Positions 54,981-64,000 of a DNA stretch of 64,000 nt are shown here, one piece after another. The stretch lies in NCBI GenBank assembly GCA_027924585.1, contig BSBM01000592.1:1488001-1552000 (forward strand), in the 5' to 3' direction. This stretch comes from Larix kaempferi. Taxonomy: Eukaryota; Streptophyta; Pinopsida; Pinales; Pinaceae. The position numbers were made by a program, and so were the translations under genes. The notes beneath the pieces were generated by a model, which made no database searches, was not told where the DNA came from, and worked only from the letters and a program-made list of their open reading frames with translations. Position 1 is the first letter of the stretch. Each line of letters begins with the position of its first letter.

Positions 54981-55410
54981 TCACCAATTGAAATTGTTGT
55001 AGGTAATTAATCCACTTGAGGTATCGGTTTGTCTACAACTTTGATTGTGTTGGAGCGAACTGTAGAGGCTTGTGATCAGTAAGAATGACTGTTTACTTGC
55101 CAAGGATGTAATGCCTCCATTGCTTGAGAGCTTGCACAATGGCGTACAGTTCTTTTTCGTACATCGAGTATCTTTTAATTGCGTCGTTAAAAGTCTCAGA
55201 ATGAAAAGCAACTGGGTGACCAGACTGAGTGATCAATGCGCCCAAGGCATAGTCCGATGTGTCCGTCTCAATCTCAAAGGGATGATGCAAATTAGGTAAC
55301 ACAAGTACTGGTGCAGTGCAGAGCCTGTGTTTGAGTTGTTCAAAAGCTGCTTGATGTGTTTTTGTCCATTGGAAGACAGTTTTCCCATTTCCCTTTGTTG
55401 ACTGATTCAA
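54981..55410 (-). pseudogene. RNase H of element C
   Basis: Reads FQWTKTHQAAFEQLKHRLCT, FEIETDTSDYALGALITQ and YEKELYAIVQALKQWRHYIL, then a stop at 55093, then HKPLQFAPTQSK-like sequence and further RNase H sequence toward 54981. The first catalytic Asp lies in ETDTS. Confidence 0.85.
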
Positions 55411-55413
55411 GGG

Positions 55414-56190
55414 CTAGGCTATGTGACTGAAGCCGAGTATGAATCGTCGATAGAAATTCACCAAACCAAGAAAAATTCTTAGTTCTTGAATGCTTCTAGG
55501 AATGGGCCAATATTTGAGGATCTGTACTTTGTTTGGATGGACGTGAATGCCTGCAGAGTCAATTACATACCCTGAATATTTGATATTGGTCATCGCAAAA
55601 GAGCATTTGTCCATGTTCAAGTAGAGCCGATGTTGCTGGAGAGTGTCGAGGACTTGTCGAAGATGTCCAAAATGTTCTTCCCATGATCGATTGAAAATCA
55701 ATATGTCGTCGAGATAGACAATAACCCATTTGCCGATGAAAGGTCGGAGAAGGTTATCCATATTTTGCATGAAGGTCGCAGGTGCGTTGGTTAAGTAGAA
55801 AGGCATGACTAACCATTCGAACAATCCTTCCTTGATATTGAAAGATTTTTTCCACACATCCGAGGGCTCGATTGGAATCTGGTGGTATCCCGACTTGAGG
55901 TCGAGCTTAGTAAAGAATTTAGCACCTTTCAGATAGTCGATAAGCTCATCTATCCGCGGCAGAGGGTACCGATTCTTCACCGATATTTTGTTGAGAGCTC
56001 TGTAGTCGATGCACATGCACCAAGTACCATCTTTCTTCGGAACTAGGACGACTGGACTTCCACAAGGAGAGAAGCTGAGTCAGATATGACCTTTGTCGAT
56101 TAATTCTTAGATTTGTCTGCGAATCTCTTCATTTTCGAGAATGGATCTTTTGTAAATAGATGCGTTAGGCAAAGAAGAACCAGGAACAAG
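55414..56190 (-). pseudogene. Reverse transcriptase of element C
   Basis: Contains [40 protein letters not shown] (first Asp), GLFEWLVMPFYLTNAPATF and VYLDDILIFNRSWEEH (Asp pair), then FLGLVNFYRRFI. The 200-codon core is open. The upstream fingers part, to about 56190, has stops. Of the RT copies here this is the least damaged, though the Y in MPFYLTN replaces the usual G. Confidence 0.95.
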
Positions 56191-56519
56191 TTCAATGGAG
56201 TGTTTTACTTGGAAACACTGAGGTACTCCATCTGGAGCTTGAAAAGGTTCTGGTACTCATCAAGAATATGATCGACTTGCTGCTTCTGTCGAGAACTACA
56301 TTGGTCGGTGACTCGATTCGTTGCTGCAGTCTTCTTAGAATGTTGCAGCTTGATCATGATTGGTGTGAACTTCTGAGCATGATTAATGAGCTTCTTTATC
56401 TGTTTGGCAGATATTAGTGCAACCGTTGGTGTGGGTTGATGCTCTGGTATGCTGAACCATCGATTTCGGATTTTGACAATAACCTTCTGAGGCCATGACT
56501 AATAACTTCCATGTCTATC

Positions 56520-57236
56520 CTAGAGGTAAGGTTTCCCAAACAGGGCGTCGGCTACGGAGAGTGGTGCCACATCACAGAGTACTTCAACTTCAAAAGGCTT
56601 TATGAAGTAGGTGGGCTTGCATTGTCGAGTGATCCGTAGTTCTTGTCCATCCTTCATCCAACCGATGTTGTAATGCTGAGGATGCGGAGTGGTATCAAGA
56701 CCTAATTTCTTCACTAGTTCTTCAGAAACGAAGTTCTTTTGGCTCCCGTTGTCCATGATCAGATGCAATGGGTTTCTCTGGACCCATATCCGTGTATGGA
56801 ACAGGTGCTCTCGTTCCTCCTCATTGACAATAGTTGAGGCTGCACGAGTTGTCGAGGTCAAAAGGGTTGTCGTGTCCAGATCCGATTCTTCCACCGTCTT
56901 GTCGAACGCGTCGGAGGTCGACACTTTTGCCAAAAATGTCTTCCGAGCTTTGCATTTAGACGTATCATGCCAAGATGAGTGGTGGTAATCGCACCATTTT
57001 TCGGTTGGTGGTTGTTTGCTACGTTCCCTCTTGTAAAAAGGCTTCTTACCATTGTCAGGCTTTGGCGGTGTTGGCTGAGAAGATCTCGACTTGTCGAAGT
57101 CGGCTGATGTCTTCCTATCGAGTGGTCTTCCTGATGTTGACTTTGTCGCGAAACATGGTTTTCCTTTTTGCTTAGTTTCCAGTTTGCTGGTGTAGTGGAA
57201 AGCATCCGCAAGCGTATTGACAATAAGAAATTCCAT
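56520..57236 (-). pseudogene. Nucleocapsid and protease of element C
   Basis: A 238-codon frame with a Lys/Ser-rich start, a KWCDYHHSSWHDTSKCK cluster (CxxH...HxxxxC, a variant zinc knuckle), and the protease segment LIMDNGSQKNFVSEELVKKL. The active site is D-N-G-S, as in element B, so this is a family trait rather than a copy-specific mutation. It ends ALFGKPYL. Confidence 0.85.
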
Positions 57237-57239
57237 CTC

Positions 57240-57925
57240 CTAGTGGATGTACTGGGACAATCCGATGGTATATTTCAGAACAAGCAATTTTTCTTCTTCT
57301 TGGACGCCATGTCTTTCCATAAGTCGGTAGAACTCATCGATGTAACTCTGTACTGATTGGTCTTTCCATTGCCTTAGTTGCTGCCACTTCTTATACTGCT
57401 GCTTGAGGTATTTCAGCGGGTAAAATTCCTTTCGGATGTGTTCGACGAATTTATCCCATGTGTCGATGGGGTCTCCGCTTTTCTCCATCTTTGTCGAGAG
57501 GTTCTCCCACCAGCAGTGCACGAAGGTTGACATCTTTAAGGACACAATGGTGACTATTTCAGCTTTGGAGAGTTGATTTATAGCGTAATAGGATTCCAAT
57601 TGTTGCACCCAATTGTCAACGGATTCCGCGTCAATCTTACCTTCAAGATTCGGTATGTCGAGATTCATTTGCACTTTGAAGGGGCTGATTTTATCGGAGT
57701 GAGTTCTCGTTGAGGATCCTCCGGATGTCGAAGTGAATCGCAAGAGAATCTCATTGAACTGGGTGAACATTTTAGTTCGTTGTCAAGCCAGAGCTTGCTC
57801 AATAAGTTGTGCTGTCTCTTCAGCTGCATGTCTATCATCTGTTTCTTCTATCATTTCTGGAGATCGCGTCTACTTGGATTGCTGAGATTGCGAGCAAGTT
57901 TGAATTGGCATAAGTCAAGTAACTT
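57240..57925 (-). pseudogene. Gag of element C
   Basis: The frame 57770-57240 has FKVQMNLDIPNLEGKIDAES, VHCWWENLSTKMEKSGDPID, FVEHIRKEFYPLKYLKQQYK and GVQEEEKLLVLKYTIGLS, and ends at a stop directly before the nucleocapsid frame. The gag N-terminus (to about 57925) is separated by a stop at about 57771. Confidence 0.9.
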
Positions 57926-57970
57926 CGAGAGAAGTGTATACGCAGAACTTAAGCAAGAAAAACTGAATAC

Positions 57971-57982
57971 GCTCTGATACCA
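57971..57982 (-). other. Primer-binding site of element C
   Basis: GCTCTGATACCA, the reverse complement of TGGTATCAGAGC, one base left of the right LTR. Confidence 0.93.
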
Positions 57983-57983
57983 A

Positions 57984-58585
57984 TGATCCGGGTCGTGTCC
58001 AGGAAGCACGAAGGGGAGAATAGTTCGAATGAATGGGTCAGCTCTGTTATGGTGGAAGCTTAATAAAAAAAATGAGCAAAAGTAGGATTACACAATACTA
58101 CACAAATACAAATGTGCACAGACAATATGCAGGAATGCGAACTGTTCTTCTATTATTTGCAAAACAGATCAAAATTGATATATGTTACAATGTTATACAT
58201 GCTTATATAGAAGTCTAAGACACTTGGGTATCTTCCCGTTACGTTCAGTTACAAAGAAGACGTTAGAACGGTTCAACTGTTCAATCGTTACAGTCGATTG
58301 GAAGACAGAGAGACAGTCTGTCGAAGTCGCTGGTCACATGTCGACGTTGCATCTCGATGTTGTGAACTGTGAGGTCGCTGAACATGTCAAAGATGCGGAA
58401 CATGTCACAGTATGTCGAAGTCAAGACTCGTCGGAGTTGTGTCGAAATCGAAAACATGCCGAAGTGCTGAAGTTGTCGAAGTCATGTCGCGTCGAAACTT
58501 GTTGAAGTTGTATCAACAACGAGGACTGGTCGGAGATATGTCGAAGTTATCATCCGACAACAAATGCCAACTGTGATGTGGATCA
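57984..58585 (-). repeat. 5' LTR of element C
   Basis: 602 bp, TGATCCGGGTCG to GATGTGGATCA. Aligns end to end with the left LTR. Many of the differences are C/T or G/A at CpG positions, such as GGCGGAAGC versus GGTGGAAGC and GACGCTTGG versus GACACTTGG. Confidence 0.93.
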
Positions 58586-58590
58586 CAAAC

Positions 58591-59570
58591 AACAGTTCCA
58601 AATGATAGGAGGAGGACTAGAACTGGGATTTTCATTCTTGACTGGAACATGTAGGCAATGATGATGAGCCATTTGTGGGGCCGAGGAGTAGGTAGGTAGG
58701 GGAAATTTGGCTGAAGGATTTCCTGTGAGTTCCTTACACATTGATGTTCTCATCAATAGTCACCTGATTATGGGAAAGTCTACGCATGCCATCTTCCAAG
58801 TGTGCAAGTCAGGATGCCAAGGAGACCCCACTATGATCCTCCTGGAGCTTACCCCCAATATTTTCATCTAGAGCTCCAGAGCATGCCAAAAATTCGCGTG
58901 TATCACGTTTCCTGAGTCCCAGTGGAGCCAAGGTTCTCTACCATCCTACCAAGTTCATCCATTGGTTGCTTCGATGTAGGGGGATCCCTTCCATTTCTCA
59001 CACACATTTCCAAACACTTGGTCTGCTCACACACTTGCCTCTTAACCTGATTATCAAAGAAACACATAGCATTTTCCATTTCCTTAGTTGCCTACAACAT
59101 ATGGGTTCGGTGGGGGGCATTCATCATCTTCCTCTGAGTGACCTTGCAACAGACCATTGTGAAGCAGGGAGCGGTGGAGAGTTGAGCCAAGATACGCTTG
59201 TCATGAAGGGGGTGAAAATTTAACAGAAGAGCTAGGGAGAATTCGAAACAGGATAGAGACCTTGTGAGGGAATCATTTGCAATGAACCGGGGAAGATGCT
59301 TGTTCTGGTGTCTCCATAATAGAAACCAGCTCAAGGTGTAATCATCCGCCCCGAAGAGGCCATGACAAGCATGAGGAGCCATGAACACTCGCACGAAAGA
59401 GGGTACATGGACATAGACACTAGACTGAGGAACTTCCTTAGGATTGTATCAAGCTCATAAATAAGCCATAATATGGGGGTATGTGGTGTAGGATCAAGAG
59501 GTTTGGGGCTTGACACATGTTGACATGCATGGTTCGCCCCACCATTGCTTATGATGATGACACATTGGCA
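58591..59570 (-). pseudogene. Coding-like remnant, right of element C
   Basis: Minus-strand frames give FVRVFMAPHACHGLFGAD, WFLLWRHQNKHLPRFIANDS and, after a stop, NAMCFFDNQVKRQVCEQTKC and GRMVENLGSTGTQET. They read like one decayed protein of unknown family. The base composition is less AT-rich than the neighbours on the right. If it continues at 52788-52589, element C has split it. Alternative: chance frames in an older transposon. Confidence 0.35.
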
Positions 59571-61190
59571 TTCAACATGGCCAATAAATGGCGACAGATG
59601 AAATTACTTGTAATTAATTAAGTTTTAAAGCTTGGTTTTTAAAATATGCATCATTAGATATTTAGATGTTTAAGAGTTAGTTAAAATTAATTTAATATAA
59701 TATATTTTAAGAAAATTACATTTTTAAGGTGTATATTAATTATTTAATTTAGTCATTATGAATATTTATTTAAAGTGTTAAGAATTTTTTTGAAAATATC
59801 TTATTTATTTATAAAGAATTTCAATGAAAACCTATTTAATTAAGGCAACATAAAATAAAAATAAAATCTTACAAGATAGAGATATTAAATATTAAATAAA
59901 ACCTAAAATAAAACAGGTTTAAAGATGAATATGTAATAATTGTGACGCTAAGAAGATAAAGAAAATAAAATATTATGAAAACACCTTTTGTTAATGAAGA
60001 TATAACACTAGGCATCTTCATAATTTTCGTTTGATAATTTGTTAATTCATGAAAACAATTAAAATAATTATTTTTAATAATTTAATTATGTAAATAAAAA
60101 AAGCATATCAATTAAAATTACTTAAAATAAAAATTGATTATTATTATAGTCATAATCAATTAAAACATTTTACATCTAACACCAGCTGATCCTGTTTTTT
60201 GGTTTTGATTTTCCATTAAAACATTTTAAATTTAACATCTATTAATATGGTCTTTTAGTTTTGGTTTTCCATTTTGACAACATTATAGATCTTTAACCAC
60301 CGTATTACGAACTTCATGCATTCTTTTTCAATGATTTTTTCATTTTGACCCACGATATATCCAATAGATCACCATTCACCACCTTCCTACATGTTTTTTC
60401 AATGAATAGTTAAAAAAATTACTAAAATAAAGTAGTATTATTTATCTTTCAAAATGGTGGTTATTGAGTGTTAGTTTATCTGTAGAATGTCAATACTTGT
60501 TATTTTAGTTAGAGAATTAAAATAAAATTACAATCATTAAGACTCAACAAAAACAATATATCACTTACAAGAATTGAATCTAAATAAGAGGACAATAATC
60601 ATTCCTTCCAACAACAAAGACTACAACCAATAAACTAAAGTAACATTATTTATTTATAAAAAAGAATATTTCCTTACTATGATATAAATGTGAAGGCCGA
60701 ACATGGTGATTACAATGATATAAATATGAAGGCCGAACATGGTGATGAAGAATGGGCATAATTGCATTAAATCAACCGCACATTGTTTAGGTCGCGTTAC
60801 ACGAGAAGAATCTCGAAACGTAGTATCTATATACAGAGAAATCAAATGATGCATTACTCCCTTTTCCTTTTCCTATAATTGTGTTTCGCCGAATTGACCT
60901 AATCACAGAGATCTCTGTCTTGCTTCATCATAACATTCCAAAAAACGAACAGGTTAATAAGTGAGATAATAATAGTTTGAAGGTGGTGGAATGCATGATT
61001 TGAGCACGATACTGTCTGAAAATCCAATAAGTAGAGAATCTCACGCTTTCACAATGCAATGATCAAATGCGAATGCATGATTAGGTTGTATGCGCGGGCA
61101 TCACTTTGACTTCTATATATGTGTATACACCCGGCCATTCCGCAATTGAATGTGAATTTTCATACGGCCATCATCATATCAGAATCTGCA
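59571..61190. other. AT-rich repeat DNA
   Basis: 59605-59785 is the second copy of the dispersed AT-rich repeat at 48900-49085, and 59930-60050 resembles 51580-51720. No gene is seen. A 36-bp tandem duplication lies at 60679-60748. Confidence 0.55.
60679..60748. repeat. 36-bp tandem duplication
   Basis: ATGATATAAAT(G/A)TGAAGGCC with GAACATGGTGAT following occurs at 60679 and 60715, with one difference. Confidence 0.88.
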
Positions 61191-61367
61191 GAGCCAAGAA
61201 ATCTGGCATAGAATTATGAGAGGCGTAAACCAATGATGGCGTCCTGCAGATTTGTTATTTGTCACTGGATTATATTTATCAGTAGATGGAATGATGGTTT
61301 ACTGATTCAATGTCAGTTTCTACTGTTCAAGGCGTATTGATGCTTCGGCCTGCAAGTCCAGCCCCCC

Positions 61368-61532
61368 ATGAGAAGGACGAGGGCCGTGGTTTGCATTGAT
61401 GGCTTCGTTTACTTGGGCTCTGAGACGCAGAATAAATTCTCAGTCCCCGAGACTCTAAATGTTCTGGCTGTGTTTCTTCCACGAGGAATTGACAATGGCT
61501 ACACTCCACCTGCAGCTAGGTCTGATAATTAG
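61368..61532 (+). CDS. Possible small ORF or exon, 54 codons
   Basis: In a locally GC-richer stretch, ATG at 61368 opens a frame to TAG at 61530. It includes RAVVCIDGFVYLGSE and VLAVFLPRGIDNGYTPPAA. The VVCIDGFVYLG stretch is reminiscent of a kelch-type strand, but one strand is not enough to assign a family. It could be a small gene, a terminal exon whose upstream part I cannot place, or a chance frame. A stop lies 27 bases before the ATG. Confidence 0.25.
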   Translation: MRRTRAVVCIDGFVYLGSETQNKFSVPETLNVLAVFLPRGIDNGYTPPAARSDN

Positions 61533-61990
61533 ATGAATTCGAGTAAAGGTTCATTTATCAAATTTCAAAGCGAGTACACTTTGGTTGCAGAATCTTTTTT
61601 TGCAGATGAATTCATTATACAACTTTGACCTAAATGCTGTACCCAAAACCTAAACGATTCAAGACATCGCCCGGCTTCATGACACCCATCATGAGTGCCA
61701 TAATTGTATTTTATTGATTTTTGATGGTTGCATCAATTTCTGTTAGTCCGGATTTCTGAGGAATTCCTTGTCTTCTACCCGGGGCACAGCTCTACAGTCC
61801 ATTAACCCTAATAAGTGTATGCCTGCATGCAACTATCCATTGATGCAACTTGCTTAAGTACTTTGGTAAGACTGAAAACGAAAATGCGAAGAACAGAGTA
61901 TGAGTAGTACGTCGCCGCGAGTAGCCATCAGTGAATTTATCGGTCATGGGATTGTTAGATCATCTCGACTGCCAGTGCTTGTCTTCACGC

Positions 61991-62116
61991 TTACTTTTCA
62001 ATCTTTTCTTGATTTGGATAGTCGTGTTTGTTGTTTTATTATACCCGATTTTCTTACTTTTCAACCTTTTCTTGATTTGGATAGTCGTGTTTGTTGTTTT
62101 ATTATACCTGATTTTG
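61991..62116. repeat. 63-bp tandem duplication
   Basis: TTACTTTTCAATCTTTTCTT starts at 61991 and, as TTACTTTTCAACC, at 62054. The copies differ at very few bases. The period is a multiple of three, which is why overlapping open frames with internal repeats appear here. Confidence 0.9.
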
Positions 62117-62557
62117 TAATCGTTCAATCTGTTCTCAAATTTTCAGTCTTGTCAAGAAATATATGGATTATATATAGAGAGAAAAGAGTTCTTATTAATA
62201 AGTTCTAGATGAATTTTAATTAATTTGATTTTTACCTATTTTAGAATCTATATATATATATAAAACTGAAAATATATTGAAAAGAGTGAAAATTTGAAAA
62301 CTTTAGAAATTGCTGGAAATTGAAAACAAATCCACCCTGCCGATCTGATGGTCAATTTAATCTAATGCATTTAATACATATTTGACGGACATTCCAAAAT
62401 TGAAGCCGTAGTTGACTGCCAAATTACCTCGTTCGGTCGTCAAACTCCATCGTTGGTTTAGAATCCTTTAATCTGTTTATATATATATATATATAGGGTT
62501 GATGGTGGGGTCTGATGGCTGTTCAGACTGAAGCACAGTTTCTATTCCTACGGGAGG

Positions 62558-62659
62558 TGTAGTGAACAGACGGCTCTCCAGAAAAAGCTTGTGCCGATTT
62601 TGCGGAAGTGTAGTGAATAGACTATACTCCAGAAAAAGCTTGTGTCACTGCTGTAGTTG
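62558..62659. repeat. 51-bp tandem duplication
   Basis: TGTAGTGAA(C/T)AGAC and CTCCAGAAAAAGCTTGTG recur in order at 62558 and 62609. A (TA)n run lies just upstream at about 62479-62497. Confidence 0.8.
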
Positions 62660-62699
62660 TCCAATATTAAGACTGACACTAAGCTTTTTGGAGAAGTTC

Positions 62700-63540
62700 C
62701 AATATATATATATAAATTAATTAATTAAAATAAATATTATTAAATGAATTTTAATTAATTTGATTCAACAAATTAAGAAAGAGAAACAATATCATTATTA
62801 TTTGAAATAATTTTTAAAATCTATTTTAATTTTCAATTAATTTAATTTAAACAATTTTAAATTAAAAAAGAGAATATCAAAATAATTTTTTAATAAAAAA
62901 ATCCAAAAATAAATTTATTACAAGTAAATAGTTTTTGTTATTATGTTAATCATTTAATTATAAATAATTATAATGATAATGATCATTGACGTTTTCCACT
63001 CTAATATGATAAAACTTTGATTTATATAATTTTTTTGTTTGTGGGTAGAAATGAGGTTTTTTTTCAAACAAAACCCACATGTTAACATATTGAGTTGGAG
63101 AAAATTGAATAGTTTATACAACCTTAAGAAATACAGAATTAGTTGATTTCAAATTTATTTTATTTTTATATTTTAAAAAGCTCAGAATAAATTTTCATTA
63201 ATCTTTATAGATTTCATTTGTGTAAACGATCTAGACATTGATTAATTCAACTTGCTAACAATAAATTTTCATTAATCCTTATAGATTTGAGTTGTGTAAA
63301 TGATCTAGAAATTGATTAATTCAACTTGTTGGTAAGTTGATTAGTGATGGCAATAAATCTTAAGAAATATCAAAATAATTAATTAAATTGTTTTAAAATT
63401 TTATTTCTAAATTTTAAAATTTTCATAAATTTGATGAGTTAATATTTGGATTTGAACTAACAACTCATTTATTGTTTTACATTTATATTAATTTATACTT
63501 AGTAATAAATAATATTTATTATTTGAAATTTTTATTTTTT
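62700..63540. other. AT-rich region
   Basis: No gene seen. It contains a 74-bp tandem duplication at 63186-63333. Confidence 0.5.
63186..63333. repeat. 74-bp tandem duplication
   Basis: AATAAATTTTCATTAATC(T/C)T begins at 63186 and 63260. Both copies continue to GATTAATTCAACTTG. Confidence 0.85.
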
Positions 63541-63544
63541 CAAA

Positions 63545-64000
63545 GAGGGTTTTTCTAAAACTTGGAGTGAAAGTCTTATTGTTCCTATCAAATCCGCCAA
63601 AAAAGAGTTAAATGCCAAGTTGCACTTAGGAGCTATCATTCGACAATGGACCACCTTGTTATGCTTAGGATCATTACCAAGGAGTGATCATTATGAAGGA
63701 GTAACACAATAATAAAATCAATCTCCTATGTTGCTTCGTGACTTTAGAAAATCATTTGACACAATTCCAAAAACTAATGTTTGGAATATATTAGAATAGG
63801 TAAAAGTTCCTTTCGAGTTGAGAGATGTTGCAATAAGGTTGCATGAGAATGTTATTGCCAAGTTTAAGAACATTAAGGGTTGGTTGGAAGAAATTAGTTG
63901 TAATATAGGAATTAAAAAAAGTTGTCCCCTATCCCCTTCCTTTTGGCATATACATCAACAAGTTAGAGGTTTGTTTGGAAGAAACAAGTTATGTCAGCAT
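63545..64000 (+). pseudogene. LINE reverse transcriptase fragment, runs off the right edge
   Basis: The + strand reads SWSESLIVPIKSAKKEL, then LLRDFRKSFDTIPKTNVWNI, KVPFELRDVAIRLHENVIAK and CNIGIKKSCPLSPSFW. These correspond to the fingers, the D-(F/L)-xKAFD motif, and the GV(R/K)QGCPLSP motif of non-LTR reverse transcriptases. The QGC here is KSC, and stops at about 63708 and 63796 show that it is inactive. It belongs to a different LINE lineage from the UMPS-intron LINE. Confidence 0.8.

Larger units (their letters stand above)
52789..58585 (-). mobile_element. Full-length Ty3/gypsy element C
   Basis: LTRs at 52789-53389 and 57984-58585 with TGATCC...GGATCA termini, a primer-binding site (57971-57982, reverse complement TGGTATCAGAGC), a purine tract (AAGGAAGGAGG on the minus strand, right beside the left LTR), and a 5-bp CAAAC target-site duplication. 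On the minus strand the order is gag, zinc-knuckle-like segment, protease, RT, RNase H, integrase, then a chromodomain-like tail. Stops interrupt gag, RT, integrase and the C-terminus. Many LTR differences are CpG transitions, consistent with methylated, ageing DNA. Confidence 0.96.

Noticed and set aside
61900-62208. 102-codon + frame with an internal repeat
   Set aside because: The 63-bp duplication, a multiple of three, extends a chance frame. Two frames are open over the same repeat.

Overview
The window looks like nuclear DNA from a seed plant with a very large, transposon-filled genome. A gymnosperm such as a conifer is my best guess, but that is inference. The evidence is plant-type spliced exons (GT-AG, widely spaced), decayed Ty3/gypsy LTR retrotransposons including chromodomain-bearing ones, LINEs with a plant-type RNase H tail, and long AT-rich non-coding stretches. 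I see no bacterial-type operons, CRISPR arrays, rRNA or tRNA genes.

Only one host gene is well supported. It is the 3' half of UMP synthase (orotidine-5'-phosphate decarboxylase domain) on the + strand, in four exons between 4248 and 11318. Its 5' part, with the orotate phosphoribosyltransferase domain, must lie upstream of the window. The last intron is about 6.2 kb and holds a decayed LINE (about 5249-10470, minus) that carries a small terminal-inverted-repeat element (6995-7850) and several local tandem duplications. The intron upstream of the first visible exon holds a non-autonomous LTR element (456-3814).

Downstream the window is nested repeats. At 13.8-20.6 kb there is a non-autonomous gypsy-like element with a gag remnant and a long ORF of unknown nature, a partial second copy of its internal region, and an inverted LTR copy. 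At 26.8-32.5 kb two arms of a gag-like repeat lie head to head around a decayed coiled-coil ORF, and one arm is split by a 1.28-kb TG...CA insertion. At 32.5-34.1 kb there is a gag-only gypsy fragment. A truncated gypsy element (B, 34505-37692) follows, then a complete but decayed chromovirus (D, about 37693-44864), then a minus-strand element remnant with LTR, primer-binding site and protease (F, about 45150-46900).

At 47-52.6 kb very AT-rich DNA surrounds a LINE 3' fragment (49270-50290). At 52789-58585 lies a full-length minus-strand gypsy element (C, same family as B) with both LTRs, primer-binding site, polypurine tract and a 5-bp target-site duplication. It sits inside an older coding-like remnant. 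The last 5.4 kb is AT-rich repeat DNA, one possible small ORF and the start of a LINE reverse transcriptase running off the right edge.

I did not find a convincing new multi-gene system. The most unusual signals are the unknown ORF fused behind gag in the 13.8-kb element, the degenerate chromodomain-like tail of element C, the TCGA-dense LTRs of B and C, the head-to-head gag arms, and the number of local tandem duplications in unrelated sequences.
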